Source of the DNA: Ophiura sarsii
Lineage: Eukaryota; Echinodermata; Ophiuroidea; Amphilepidida; Ophiuridae
Assembly: GCA_035610835.1 (NCBI GenBank)
Contig: CM069456.1
Location: 25,922,234-25,986,233 of the forward strand
Reading direction: 5' to 3'
DNA length: 64,000 nucleotides
Shown one piece after another: positions 49,771-61,933 of the stretch. The notes beneath the pieces were generated by a model that had not been told where the DNA came from, did not search any database, and saw only the letters and a list, made by a program, of their open reading frames with translations. The position numbers were made by a program, and so were the translations under genes. Positions within the stretch are counted from its first letter, which is position 1. Each line of letters opens with the position of its first letter.

Positions 49771-50438
49771 TAGCGTGTCCCAAAAAACTGGGTTCAAAAG
49801 TGTTCGAGCTTATAACAAAAAAAGTGGGAAACATAGATAAGTTATATTAAAGGATATTAAACAATATATACCTGACCCTAATTGGTTAAAATATGTGGCC
49901 AATCCATTATAAACTTTTTGAAATACAAAGATTTGAATGAAGCGTGGTCAGAACCCATATGTTCCACTTTTCAAGGAACACCACCATGTGTTGCAATTGC
50001 GCATTGTTGTGATTTCAATAACGTTTTGCCTTGCATTCATTCTTTACAAAGACCTGGGCAGTAAACAAAATTAGCTGGGTCATATTGCAATAATACAAGT
50101 TCATTATTTACATAACATTAAAGCAAAATGTTCTTTGTTTTAGTAGTTATTGTCAAGTTCTTCCGGTGAATAAACCCATGCCGGGAATACTGCATGTAGC
50201 GCACAGTTTCATGCAACGCATGGATGATTTATTCCTAAATCGGGACAAATGGGTTCTGACCATGCTCTATTTAAATCTTTGTATTTCAAAATGTTTACAT
50301 TGGATTGGTTATCAAATTTACCCAATTAAGGTCAGGTATGATTTGTTAGATATCCTTAAATATGAACTATCCATGTTTCCTACTTATTTCGTTATAAGCT
50401 CGCAAACTTTTGAACCCAGTTTTTTGGGACACACTGTA
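49771..50438. mobile_element. Mariner-like foldback (AGCGTGTCCC ends), copy 1
   Basis: AGCGTGTCCCAAAAAACTGG at the left mirrors CCAGTTTTTTGGGACACACT at the right. Arms of over 200 bp share GAAATACAAAGATTTGAATG and GTGGTCAGAACCCAT. Copies 2 and 3 are at 56052 and 59720. Confidence 0.82.
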
Positions 50439-50447
50439 GAATCATCT

Positions 50448-50637
50448 GGATTGATTAGTGAACAGTGAGCAATTTTCTTTTGCTGTGTGTATTTTGTTTA
50501 CCTAAACTGTTGGAACTTTTTTTTTTTTTACAAATATGTGCTAGGAACTCTAAGCAAATGTGTGTAAACAAACAAGTTTAAAATTGTAGGTAAACAAAAT
50601 ACATATAGCAACATTGCTCACTGTTCACTAATCAATC
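50448..50637. mobile_element. Foldback, about 190 bp, adjacent to the previous element
   Basis: GATTGATTAGTGAACAGTGA and TCACTGTTCACTAATCAATC are exact complements. TGTATTTTGTTTACCTA pairs with TAGGTAAACAAAATACA. Confidence 0.85.
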
Positions 50638-51105
50638 CTATTATTGTGGAAGGGCGGTAATAGGATGGCACTATATAATGTGTGTATGAAGAGTCGTCTG
50701 GCGAGCGGATAATTTGCAACTCTTAAATTACACTAAACTTAAGAGGTGTGTGGACTCTCACTCTCAGGTACAGTCTCCGTAAAACTGCCGTAACTTCTTC
50801 AATATTCATTTAATCTTTATAAACGTATACAGTTTTTTGCAGAAGAGGGTTCAATGAATCCAACCATGATGATGAAATTGACCATAATTGGAAAAAATTA
50901 TAAAAAACATGTTTTTTTACCCATTTTAGGTTTGGAAAAGATAACTCAAAATATATTTTGTTAAATTTTGTCATACTAGTTTTATGATAATCCTGATAAC
51001 ATTCCCCAGGAGAGGTTTTTTTTTAACATCTTAATTTATTTTTTGAGTTACAGACCAAAAAGTGATTTGATTTGGGCGGTAAAAAAATCACAAAATCACA
51101 TCGTT

Positions 51106-51592
51106 TTGGGTGGTTCTCTCTCTATAGCCAAGTTTTCGTCTATTTTGTCAATCGATATTTAACGCAATAATAGAGCCAAGCACAAGCGGTCGTTCAGTGT
51201 CCGGGCCTGACAAAACTATAAGGTAGGCCTACTTGGTTCAAAGCCCAATAGCTGCCTTGATTAATCTATTTGGGTGGTTCTCTCTCTATATCCAAGTTTT
51301 CGTCTATTTAGTCTACTGATATTTTACGCAATAATAGAGCCAAGCACGAGCGGGCGCTCAGTGTCAGGGGTCTGACAAAACTCTAAGGTACTTGCCCATA
51401 TCAAATAGCTACCTTGAATTACCTATTTGGGTGGTTCTCTCTATATAGCACAGTTTTCGTCTATTTTGTCTACTGATATTTAACGCAATAATAGAGCCAA
51501 GCACGAGCGGGCGTTTAGTGTCAGGGGCCTGACAAAACTATATGGTACTTGGCATAAAGCCCATATCAAATAGCTGCCTTGAGATACCTATA
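51106..51592. repeat. Tandem repeat, three units of about 160 bp
   Basis: TTGGGTGGTTCTCTCTCTAT, AGTTTTCGTCTATTTTGTC, ACGCAATAATAGAGCCAAGC and GGCCTGACAAAACTATA recur at about 51106, 51270 and 51426. Confidence 0.92.
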
Positions 51593-51654
51593 GCAAAGCA
51601 TTATAGAGTTCAAGTTATGATGAACCACTTGGCAGCTATATTAGAGATTCAAAA

Positions 51655-51865
51655 CTGCTCGAAAATGTCTGGAACAAAAACTGCTCGAAAATGTCTGGAA
51701 CAAAAACTGCTCGAAAATGTCTGGAACAAAAACTGCTCGAAAATGTCTGGAACAAAAACTGCTCGAAAATGTCTGGACCAAAAACTGCTCGAAAATGTCT
51801 GGAACAAAAACTGCTCGAAAATGTCTGGAACAAAAACTGCTCGAAAATGTCTAGAACAAAAAATT
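51655..51865. repeat. 26-bp minisatellite, eight units
   Basis: AACTGCTCGAAAATGTCTGG plus AACAAA repeated almost without change. It runs up to within about 15 bp of a CAGGGTGAGTC-type transposon end. Confidence 0.95.
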
Positions 51866-51878
51866 GCTCGTTGTGTCC

Positions 51879-52499
51879 TGGGTGAGTCAAAAAGAAATTG
51901 TACGGGAATGAATATTTATTTAAAAATATACCAAACAAATTTGACAAACCAATGAGACACGTATTCAAAGAGCAACTTATTCCGCTCATATGACACAAAA
52001 AATCATTGAAATCTGTCCATGGAACACTTAATTCTCATGATATCTACCCACTCTAAGTGGGCAGCAACATTTACACACGGTCATTCATATTCAAATAAGA
52101 TTAAAGACTGGGAGTTTCAAACACAGGTGGGAATGGTGTGCCTAAAATAAATAATCAGTGATTACAATAAGACTTTAACCTTCTATTCTCTTTTTGACGG
52201 ATTCTATTATTTTGCATTATGAGGAATAAAACAATTACTTCCTGATATGATAATGATGAGTTTTAAACATTGTCTTTACTTTGTTCTGTTTTACGTATCG
52301 GTGGACAGCTAAAATAGTGGCTTCTTTTAGTAAAATAGCTGTAACTCTGGATAGGAATGATCGATTTCAGTCATTCTTTTTTTCATATGATCGGAAGAAT
52401 ATTCTTGTCAACATATCACTTGATTTTTAGGTCAATTTTCTTTTTCCTTCTCAGGAAAAAAATATTCAAATCCGTACAACTTCTTTTTGACTCACCCTG
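51879..52499. mobile_element. TIR element (CAGGGTGAGTCAAAAAG ends)
   Basis: Left CTGGGTGAGTCAAAAAGAAA (with TTGTACGG) pairs with right CCGTACAACTTCTTTTTGAC ending TCACCCTG. 621 bp, no transposase. TA follows the right end. Confidence 0.82.
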
Positions 52500-53080
52500 T
52501 ACAATTGAAACACTACTTTTAGTGCCTTTGTACCTCGCTCTGCTACATATGAGCTGCCACGCAATTAAATTTCAATGGTTGGTTGAATTTCACTCACCTT
52601 AATCAAACAAAGTGTTAATCCATTTTAATTTTGAAATAAAAATGTGTATGATGTTTTATGTATGGGTATTGTCTCCATTAACTGATTAAAGGTATTTGTT
52701 TTACTATAATGTAATGTACCAGGTTGCATACTTCAGTTGTGTTGCTGCCAAATTATACTACGTATCAGTGTGAATTATTAATTGTTATGTATGAAGATCA
52801 AAATCTATACACTTGGGTGAACTTCTTGAATCAATTTATGAGTAATTACAATCGTTGCAACGCTGCAATTTGAACATGTTGAAATTATTCGTAGAGTAAT
52901 ACACCTCATTAATATTTAACTTACCAATGAATATTGCCTTAAAATGCCAAATAAAATCATAACTCTAAAACCAGAATGATATGGTTTTCTATTGAGAGCA
53001 GCTAGTGATTCAATGAAAGGAATGATAGGTTTGTAGAGGAGTCACAGACAATTCATCACCTAATGAATAATCGTTATAGC
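52500..53080. other. Unassigned AT-rich stretch
   Basis: No gene or repeat recognised. Confidence 0.4.
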
Positions 53081-53300
53081 TGCATACCAAGTGCGTTCAA
53101 ATCAAATTAATCGTTAGATGAGAACGCGCACGCCGAGCGCAGGATACTAATAATTGCCCGAAAGTACTACGCCAAAAGTGTTCGATTGTTTTGCTCATTG
53201 ACCGACCAATCAAATTAACGCCTCACGCCCCTAAACAAATCAATGAGTTATGAGAAAATATCATTAAAGCTTATTTCTGATTGGTTGAAGGATAAAAATG
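53081..53300. repeat. Dispersed repeat, copy 1 of a pair with 55026-55250
   Basis: TGCATACCAAGTGCGTTCAA, GAGAACGCGCACGCCGAGCG, GACCGACCAATCAAATTAA and TTATTTCTGATTGGTTGA are shared in the same order and orientation, with about one difference in ten bases. A CAGGGTGAGTC-type right end (53360-53384) follows. Confidence 0.85.
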
Positions 53301-54260
53301 TTTAAAAAGTTTTAAAATTCATTTTGGTTTTAAAAACAAAATAGCTTCTTTCCACTATTGCAGTCTTTTTGACTCACCCTGTATTAGTGCATCCATGTCG
53401 TCCTTGCGGCTCTCTAGATTTGGTCTGTACGTGCATGCTATTATGACCTTCGCATACATGTACTCACCGTTAAATATTTCGTCTATATTATTCAACAAAT
53501 CCTCTTTGTTTTAGCACTCCACACACGCGGACACGTTATTGTCCGCCACCTTGTGTGATTAACAGGGTTCCTGATTGGCTAAAAGTTCACTCCAAAAGAG
53601 CAATAACGGGTTATTAGCCACTCAGCATGCGAGCCATAGTGTTCACTCTATAGCGGTGTTTTCGTGCCACTCTGTAGCGAGCGGACATTACTCTGATGTG
53701 AGAGTGAATAGCTGGAACGTTTTTCGCTCTTTCAGAGCTAAAACCCACTCGATTAGAGTTACATCATACACACTCGAAATTTAGAGTGATTTTTCACTCT
53801 TTCGCATTTTAATAGAGTGACACTAAATAAACTAGAATAGGAAAGTATGCATGACATCCTCAATTTAAAAGACTTGACATTATTAAGAACAATTGGGTAA
53901 ATTGATTAATTGTGATTAATGAGACATCCCCTACATGCACACTGACTGACTATAAAATGTAAATATCATCTAGATAAATTTTCAAATCTTTCAAATTTTT
54001 GTTTTTTACTGAAAATATTGGCGATTACGACGACATTTCCAAGCTCGTCAGAGATGTAGTCTCTTCATGGCCGTCTTTTGGAAAATAAAGCAGGCTACCC
54101 TACCTATTTTCTGCGGCACTTTTTGATGAGAAAGAGTGATTATCTTTAAGAAAGATTCACTCTACAATGTCCAATTTCAAAATGTAGTGGTCTAAAACAG
54201 AGTTTTATATCAGTATGTTTGTACATATCCCTATGGAGCTCTAATTAGTAGTGTGCACCC

Positions 54261-54613
54261 TTAAAGGTAGATGACCCGATCACATTTTCGTAACACAGAA
54301 ATATTTCAAACATACGGAGATTTTCATATCATATGAAAGCTCATATTTTTCTCATCATCATACTGAAATTTGACGGCCTAAATCGGTATAATTACGGAGA
54401 AATCGATGAAATAACGTCGAATTACCGCAAATGGTGGTAACCACCGATATAGTTTGTGTACTACTCAATGGGTACAGTTCACAGCATCTTGTGCGCCTAA
54501 AATAAGAACCATTAGAGCTATGCAACTCAAACTTTGGAACACGACTTTTTTAAGGATGACCTTTCATGTAGAATAGAAAACTTCAAGTTGAAAATCGGAA
54601 CATCTACCTTTAA
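54261..54613. mobile_element. TTAA-flanked MITE, copy 2
   Basis: Borders TTAA 54261-54264 and 54610-54613. Sequence almost identical to 23892-24244, same orientation. The few differences include GTAACACAGAAAT for GTAGCACAGAATT and TGTGCGCCTA for TGTGCGTCTA. Confidence 0.9.
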
Positions 54614-55025
54614 TAGTCGCATTTGATCATAAAACGGGGAATTCCATTTATGTCTTTAAGTAGTTCACTCAGTTAGTTCACAGAGTTTGTGGTTTGTTGA
54701 AATGCGTCAACCTTGCCGTTTGCTGTGCACCCATCTGATGCTCTGTCACACGGTGTATTAGGATCTAAGTGAGCAGAAACATTGAAAATGTGTCATCCGG
54801 AAGACTTCAACTAACATTACGTTATATCAGGTAGCCTTGCCTTATTCCAAAGCAGATTACTTCCATGAACATGTTGAACGGTCCAGCATGTGTGTGTGTT
54901 ACATCAAGTTTCATCTAAAGATCATCTGGTGCGTAGGCAATCTTTTGGCGTTTAAGAGTTGACATTGTTTCCATATCGATGTCAGCCGATGGACCATGAC
55001 TGACGAGAGTATGAACGCGCCACAC

Positions 55026-55250
55026 TGCATACCAAGTGCGTTCCAATAAAATTAATCGTTAGATGAGAACGCGCACGCCGAGCGCAGGTTACTAATAATT
55101 GCCCGAAAGTACTGCGCCAAAGTGTTCGGTTGTTTTGCTCATTGACCGACCAATCAAATTAAAGCCTCACGCCCCTAAACTGAATATTCAATGAGTTATT
55201 AAGAAACACGATTTAAAGCTTATTTCTGATTGGTTGACTGATAAAAAAAT
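55026..55250. repeat. Dispersed repeat, copy 2
   Basis: Partner of 53081-53300. Here it is not followed directly by a transposon end; a reversed CAGGGTGA-type end lies at 55800-55845. Confidence 0.85.
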
Positions 55251-56049
55251 AATCAGGGGATGGCCCGACTTGGACTGTCTAAAATAACTAAAAAGGTGTG
55301 GACAAAATAAACAGAAAACTAATTAATTATTAGCGCGATTATATCGGTACAAATCAATGATTTGGATAAATATGCATCTTTTTCACTAACGAATGAGAAT
55401 AATGGCTACTTCACAACTGTTTTCGTGAATTTGTTTTGAAATCCTCGGTTTTTGTTCTGGTTATTCGGAATTGTCCCTCTCTTGAATCCATGCTTTATTA
55501 CTCAAAATTCTACAGTTCTACTAACTTCCAGTCAGTTTGCATGCAACAATCATGTGCCTTTTAATGTTTTCACTATTTTCATTGATTGGTATCTCTGAAT
55601 CTGCCACCTAACAATACTATAATTGGTGATATTACCATTACGTGGATTATCTTAAAAATACCGGGTTATACTAAAAGTGTTGTAACATTATGACGCAATA
55701 AATAAATAAATAAATATTATCTTTGATTGAAAGCTTAATATGTGGTCTTCGTAGCGCTCATGGGATTTGAATATGCAGGCCTGCAGTTTCTGTGGCGCTT
55801 TCGCTAAAAAAGTGCCCGTTCTTTCTGACTTTACCTTGTACATATTCTTAGAATATCCAACACGGCGTATCCAATTTAATTAATTATAGTAATTGATATT
55901 AGTACGCCTACACTATTGAAAATGCATAAAGTGAAAGCGTAGTATATTTTATTAATTACCGATCATCGATAGACTTAATACATTCAACCATAGAACTGAG
56001 ATACAGTTGCCTTTCGACAGTGTCCTGACAAGGTATATTGTTGCCATAA
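55251..56049. other. Unassigned stretch with one transposon end
   Basis: Holds AAGTGCCCGTTCTTTCTGAC near 55812 (reverse of the 46073 end) and a short AAATAAATAAAT run. No gene seen. Confidence 0.4.
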
Positions 56050-56051
56050 TA

Positions 56052-56722
56052 CAGCGTGTCCCAAAAAACTGGGTTCAAAAGTTTGCGAGCTTGTAACGAA
56101 ATAAGTAGGAAACATGGATAGTTCATATTTAGGGATATCAAGCAAAATATACCTGATCTTAATTGGGTAAATTTAGAGACCAATCCAATGTAAACTTTTT
56201 GAAATACAAAGATTTGAATAGAGCGTGGTCAGAACCCATTTGTCCCGATTTTAAGGAATAAACCATCCGTGCGTTGCATGAAACTGTGCGCTATGTGCAG
56301 TATCCCGGCATGGGTTTATTCTCCGAAAGAACTTAACAATAACTGGACTTTAACAAAGAACATTTTGTTTTAATGTTTATGTAAATAATGAACTTGTATT
56401 ATTGCAATTTGACCAAGATGATTTTGTTTTCTGCCCAATTCTTTGTAAAGAATGAATGTAAAGGCAAAACTATGATAAAGTCACAACAATGCGCAATTGC
56501 AACACATCGAAAGGTTCCTTGAAAAGTGGGACAAATGGGTTTTGACCACGCTCTATTAAAAGATTTGTATTTCAAAATGTTTATATTGCATTGATCACAG
56601 AGTTTAACCAATTGAGGTCAGGTATATTTTGTTTAATATCTCTAAATATGAACTATTCATGTTTCCTACCTTTTTAGTTATAAGCTCGCAAACTTTTGAA
56701 CCCAGTTTTTTGGGACACGCTG
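56052..56722. mobile_element. Mariner-like foldback, copy 2, TA duplication
   Basis: CAGCGTGTCCCAAAAAACTG to CAGTTTTTTGGGACACGCTG with TA at both borders (56050-56051, 56723-56724). Long arms. Frames on the minus strand are by-products. Confidence 0.88.
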
Positions 56723-56879
56723 TATAACTGTATTTTATTATTTATTAGTGCTCAATGGTGTTTATATACCAGAGCGAGTACACTTGAATGATGAGTCAAC
56801 CTTCAGGTAATAGGCATTTTCATGACTGAATAGTTTCGTACAGCATAGAACAACATGGACGCATTTATTTATTCATTTA

Positions 56880-58120
56880 TTAGTATATTTATTTATTTAT
56901 TTATTATTCGTGCTTATAGGCCATTATAAATTGTAATATTTAATACACATATTATGTCCGCTTGAGACTCCCAACAACGACTTCGTATGTGGTCACGCGT
57001 TAGGGACGCACCATTAGATACTCGGGGGAGTGGGGCATGGAAGTTAAAAAAAAACACTTTGCCCACTATCCAGGAAAACAACAACTTTGCCCACCAACCA
57101 GGAAAAAAAAGATGACCCACTGCTGAGTTAAAAAAAAAGATGACTCACCCAACTCAATATAAAGAAAAAAAACAGTAAAACCTAAAAAACCCCAACTTTT
57201 CCCCCCGTCCCCCCCCCCCCCCCCAAATAAAAACTTCCACGCCCCCTTGGAAATCAAATGGTGCGTCCCTTATGAGCTCGCCTCCCAATAGGGTGGTTCT
57301 GTTAATATTTTTAAAACCACAAAAGCTATATCTCAACAAATTTGGTATAATTGTAAAGCCCTAATAACAAGCTACCTGCCTGTAAAATGGCATTGGTATA
57401 GCTAATACAGGAGGGGAGATACAGCTGCTTGAAGTTTGGGGACTAGGGGTGGTGCCGGAAGGGGTGGTGCCGGAAGGGGTGCCGCCGGAAGGGGTGCCGC
57501 CTGTACAAACTCAATGGGGATAATCCCATGCTTTGTTCTTTTTACAATAACTAGGGTCACGCGTTATGAACTCGCCTCCCAATAGGGTGGTGCCGTTACA
57601 TTTTTTAGTTTTATGCTGTCATTTTCCTCAAATATTTTCAAAACCACATTCATTTATTAGTATGTATATTTATTTATTTATTATTCGTGCTTACAGGCCA
57701 TTATAAATTGTAATATTTAATACACATATCATGTCCGCTTGAGACTCTCAACAACGACTTCGTATGACGTCACGCGTTATAAGCTCGCCTCCCAATAGGG
57801 TGGTGCTGTTAAACTTTTTAGTTTCATGCTGTCATACCGTATACCTTAAATATTTTTAAAACCACAAAAGCTATACGGTATCTCAACAAATTTGGTATAA
57901 TTGTAAAGCTCTAATAGCAAGCTACCTGCCTGCAAAATGGCATTGGTATAGCTAATACAGAAGGGGAGATACAGCTGTTTGACGTTTGGGGACCAGGGTG
58001 GTGCCAGAAGGGGTGGTGCCAGAAGGGGTGGTGCCAGAAGGGGTGCCGCCGGAAGGGGTTCCGCCTGTACAAACTCAATGGGGATAATCCCATGCTTTGT
58101 TCTTTTTACAATAGCTAGTC
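56880..58120. repeat. Tandem segmental duplication
   Basis: Block 56880-57000 (TATAAATTGTAATATTTAAT, CAACAACGACTTCGTATG) recurs at 57660-57779. Block 57272-57560 (CTCGCCTCCCAATAGGGTGG, AGCTACCTGCCTGTAAAATG) recurs at 57781-58120. Inside each second block a short GGTGGTGCCGGAAGGG tandem (57434-57500, 57998-58060) is present. The first copy is interrupted by the 57003-57269 insertion. Confidence 0.9.
57003..57269. mobile_element. PIF/Harbinger-like MITE with TTA duplication
   Basis: GGGACGCACCATTAGATAC at the left and AATGGTGCGTCCC at the right are inverted repeats flanked by TTA (57000-57002, 57270-57272). Empty sites with a single TTA occur in paralogous copies at 57564-57566 and 57777-57779 (CACGCGTTATGAACTCGCC and CACGCGTTATAAGCTCGCC). 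A 3-bp TTA/TWA duplication is typical of PIF/Harbinger. Confidence 0.9.
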
Positions 58121-58930
58121 ATCCCCTAAGTGTTACAAACACCAAACACCATTCGGGTCCCATTTTAAAGGATATTTACTAGTCTTTATTAAGTATGTGG
58201 TTCAACAAGACTTGTCAACTATTTGTAACAACTAATTAATTATGGATAAGACCATGATCATCAGCTTTCTTCCTATTCGCTACACAGTCAACATGAATAA
58301 TCAGCCTCAATTTACCGGATTTATAAAAATGACTATAACAGAAAAGGTGTTCAACCTATGATAGCAAAAGTATACATTTTTGGAAAGCTTGTAACTAGAG
58401 GAATTCAGAAATGCAGTATCAGGGAAGGGTACATCCTTAACGAATATTTCTGAAAATTCTAAAAATATATAAAAAATTAAAATTGGAGATATTCACTAGC
58501 CGGTATAATTACATTACCGACGTAGTAACCGTAGACAATTATATATCATCTGATGGGTAATTTCATAAGGATTTCAAATATGTAAAGTAAATAATGATAG
58601 TGGTAGGTATAAAAATATATAGATCTGAAATTAAAAAAATCTGATATGTTTCCGAACATTGCGAATCATACCATTTTAGTCCTTCGTCGTACTATAATTT
58701 CAATGGCATACCGTATTTGGTTTCCTCATGCAATTTCCCTCCAGAAGATGTATAATTTTACTACCTCAGGGAGGTATTCAAGCAAATATAAATGTGTAAA
58801 GTTAAAATCATGTCGCGAAAGACAAAATCCGTGTGTAACGCGAAAGGAGGCGAGCTTCTAACACATGACCATATACACTATATACACTCACCCCCGTTCA
58901 TCTGGTGCCCATATTATATATTATTAATAT
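58121..58930. other. Unassigned stretch
   Basis: No gene or repeat recognised. Confidence 0.4.
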
Positions 58931-58935
58931 TAACA

Positions 58936-59010
58936 CAGTCTCTGTGGTCTAGTCGATAATCCGATCGTCGCGAAAGCAAGGGACTGGGTTCGAGCCCGTT
59001 CACTTGTAGG
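58936..59010 (+). repeat. tRNA-like SINE relic
   Basis: A-box-like TGGTCTAGTCG and B-box GGTTCGAGCCC at pol III spacing. Anticodon and T stems do not pair properly, so not a working tRNA. It abuts the MITE at 59025. Confidence 0.5.
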
Positions 59011-59024
59011 TCTTTGTTAATTTT

Positions 59025-59261
59025 ATAGAGACCTTCCGGCCATCTTGAAGGTAACACTTAAGCTCTATTCAAGTAACTCTTGGCTAAAATGCAATTATTT
59101 TTTCAAGTAATCTTAACATAGAGGTTATACTAATTTGGAGGTCACCCCCCCCCCCCCCGGGTCATTCACCAGGTTGTTTTGAATGAGGATGGTTGTAGGT
59201 CCGAACCGTGTTGAAAACGCTTTTATGTAGGCAGCTAATCCAAAAAACGGAAGGTCTCTAT
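59025..59261. mobile_element. MITE, ATAGAGACCTTCCG ends
   Basis: ATAGAGACCTTCCG and CGGAAGGTCTCTAT are perfect 14-bp inverted repeats, 237 bp end to end. A C run and GAATGACCCGGG-type sequence lie inside. Related to 44621-44750. Confidence 0.82.
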
Positions 59262-59273
59262 TCACGCCAGTTT

Positions 59274-60407
59274 GTCCGAGTCTATGTATTATTGATTAAT
59301 TTATCTACTTTATAATAAACATAAGAAATGCACTTCAAGTGTGTGTGACAAGTATTTGATAAATAATAAACTACAGCGTGTCCCCAACGGGGTCCCAAAA
59401 AAAACTGGGATCAAAAGTTTGCGAGCTTATAACGAAATAAGTATGAAACATGGATAGTTCATATTTGAAGATATCAAACAAAATATACCTGACCTCAATT
59501 GGTTAAACTCTGTGATCAATGCAATATATACTTTTTGAAATACAAATATTTTAATAGAGCGTGGTCAAAACCCATTTGTCCCACTTTTCAAGGAACCTTT
59601 AGTCAAGGAACATAGTCCGAATCTATGTATTATTGATTAATTTATCTACTTTATAATAAACATAAGAAATGCACTTGTGTGACAAGTATTTGACCCGGTA
59701 TTTGATAAATAATAAACTACAGCGTGTCCCCAACGGGGTCCCCAAAAACTAGGTTCAAGAGTTTGCGAGCTTATAACGAAATAAGTAGGGAACATGGATA
59801 GTTTATATTTACGAATATCAAACAAAATATACCTGACCTCAATTGGGTTAATTTAGAGACCGATCCAATATAAACTTTTTGAAATACAAAAATTTGAATA
59901 GAGTGTGGTCAGAACCCATTTGTCCCGATTTAAGGAATAAATATCCGTGACGTGAGTTGCATGAAACTTTGCGCTATGTGCATTATTCCCGGCACGGGGT
60001 TTATTCTCCGAAATAACTTAACAATAACTCGGATTATAACAAAGAACATTTTGTTTTAAGATTTATGTAAATAATGAACTTGTTTTATTGCAATATGACC
60101 TAGATCATTTTGTTTACTACCCAAGTCTTTGTAAAGAATGAATGCAAAGGCAAAACTTTGATGAAGTCACAACAATGCGCAATTGCAACACATGGGGTGT
60201 TCCTTGAAAAGTGGGACAAATGGGTTCTGACCACGCTCTACTTAAATCTTTGTATTTCAAAAGGTTTATATTGGATTGGTTGCAGAGTTTGACCAATTAA
60301 GATCAGGTATATTTTGTTCGAAATCCTTAAATATATACTATCCTTGTTTACTATTTTTTTAGTTATAAGCTCGCAAACTTTTGAAACCAGTTTTTTGGGA
60401 CACGCTG
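59274..60407. mobile_element. Mariner-like foldback, copy 3, with tandemly duplicated left part
   Basis: The complete element is 59720-60407 (CAGCGTGTCCCC to GGGACACGCTG, TA on both sides). About 345 bp comprising flank (ATCTATGTATTATTGATTAA, ATAATAAACTACAGCGTG) and left arm is duplicated head-to-tail just upstream (from about 59274/59374). A CCAACGGGG insertion in the terminal repeat is shared by both left ends. Confidence 0.8.
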
Positions 60408-60753
60408 TATAGGAAAAAATGTGAGAGAGAATTTCACAAAAAGTGTGTGAACACCATCGTTGGAAATGAATTTCTCATATTAGTCAATTATTCCGAAAGA
60501 TAATTGATATGAAAATGAGTTATTACAGAAAGGGTTAGTGTTTCTAGATGTCTTGACTCCAAATATCTGGTAAACAAAATGAACGCCTTACTTTTCTAAA
60601 GCCAATTGCCTATACCATAATAACCTTGGAAAACACGAGTAATCTTAACTGTTATATGGACAAATCATTGACATGGAATATCATTTTTGAAAGAAAATAC
60701 CCTCTAAACATGCCTATAAACCAAAGGCGTTAAAGCAGGTCGCACACTAAATT

Positions 60754-61144
60754 GTGCCTGTTACACATTTTTCTTTCACCCGAAACGGGTCCGGCCACGC
60801 TTCCCGACACACCAAAATGGCGGAACCTCAACGGATGTGTTTGGCTACTACGGTCGGGGGAAATTCAACTAAGTTCATCATCTTTATGAAGACCTGTGTC
60901 GCCATCCCAAGCTATTTTCGATCCAGAAAACATCGTTTTGCAATATTTCACTTGCTGTCCTAAACTGATTTATCCATTTGAAACTGACAAATATAAGGTT
61001 TATCTATTTACTAGAGTGCGGTGTGTGAGCGCGAAAGCCATATTTAGCTCTTTAATCTTTGGAGATCTTTCGCAAGAATTGAAGACGTACCATATATCAT
61101 TATTCATCATGTTCTGTGAAAGGGAAATGGGGAAATGTCTTTAG
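60754..61144 (+). other. Open frames of unknown significance
   Basis: An ATG in good context (CACCAAAATGGCGGAACCTC, ATG near 60815) opens about 50 codons, overlapped by an 82-codon frame at 60896-61144. No domain recognised and no clear splice sites. A gene 5' end is possible but unproven. Confidence 0.2.
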
Positions 61145-61479
61145 CTGCTCAATATGGATTAATAAGATATATCCGTTTGGTAGTGACCTTTTGTGAACAC
61201 AGTAAATAATAAATAGGTTTATACATGGTTCAATAAATATACACCCCACTTTTTATTACATCAACGACCTTAATAAATAACACCGAAAATGGATTTTTAT
61301 TATATAATCACTATAACTGCATTTTCTAATTCCATACATTTCCACATATATGGTAGAAATAGCACCCACTCCTGCCCATTCTACATGTACATTCAATTGA
61401 ATCGGTGCATGACGCCCGATTCATTGCATGAACCGTGTTACCAATTTGGCGATGAAACAGGTGTGTTTTCTTTCACGAC

Positions 61480-61747
61480 CATGCAGCCCTTTTATGGCAA
61501 AAGAATGTATCTTATAATAGTTTTCTAACAGCATACTTCCTTTTAACATGATCAAAGTTAGCTTTTTTCGCCATAAATCATGTAGTGGTAAAAGGCAGTA
61601 TATTACTTTTATTGTCTTTACAAGTTGCAACCTTTTCCTAAGTGAGGATTATTAAACCAAGTTAACACAATCCATGTTTTAAAAGGAAGTTTTATCATTA
61701 GGAAAGTACATATAAGATACATCCTTTTGCCATAAAAGGGCTGCATG
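61480..61747. mobile_element. Hairpin MITE, 268 bp
   Basis: CATGCAGCCCTTTTATGGCA with AAAG at the left is complementary to CTTTTGCCATAAAAGGGCTG with CATG at the right, and GATACAT / ATGTATC continues the arms. It sits just upstream of the exon-like frame. Confidence 0.85.
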
Positions 61748-61755
61748 CCGACAGG

Positions 61756-61933
61756 ATGGCAGCTATTAATCCAAAAACATGGGTAACTTCTATAGCCGGC
61801 CTGAACATAATGACCAAGTTGACTAAATATCCTCATCATCCCTATGATCTTCGTTTAGCTATAGCAAACACATGTTGTGGAAGACAGCATCAGTTGCACG
61901 ACAAATTCATTGTATACTTTCACAACAAACCAG
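61756..61933 (+). other. Possible coding exon, product unknown
   Basis: An ATG at 61756 preceded by GACAG opens 59 codons with gene-like composition (MAAINPKTWVTSIAGLNIMT, then KYPHHPYDLRLAIANTCCG, ending FHNKPG) up to a strong donor CAG|GTGAGT at 61933/61934. I do not recognise the family. It lies inside a transposon-like inverted structure, so it may be part of an element-encoded protein or captured gene. Confidence 0.3.

Noticed and set aside
51542..51998. Repeat-rich open frames of 120-137 codons
   Set aside because: A 26-bp tandem repeat read through its three phases; not protein coding.
58936..59010. Candidate tRNA gene
   Set aside because: A and B boxes present, but anticodon and T stems do not pair; kept only as a SINE relic.
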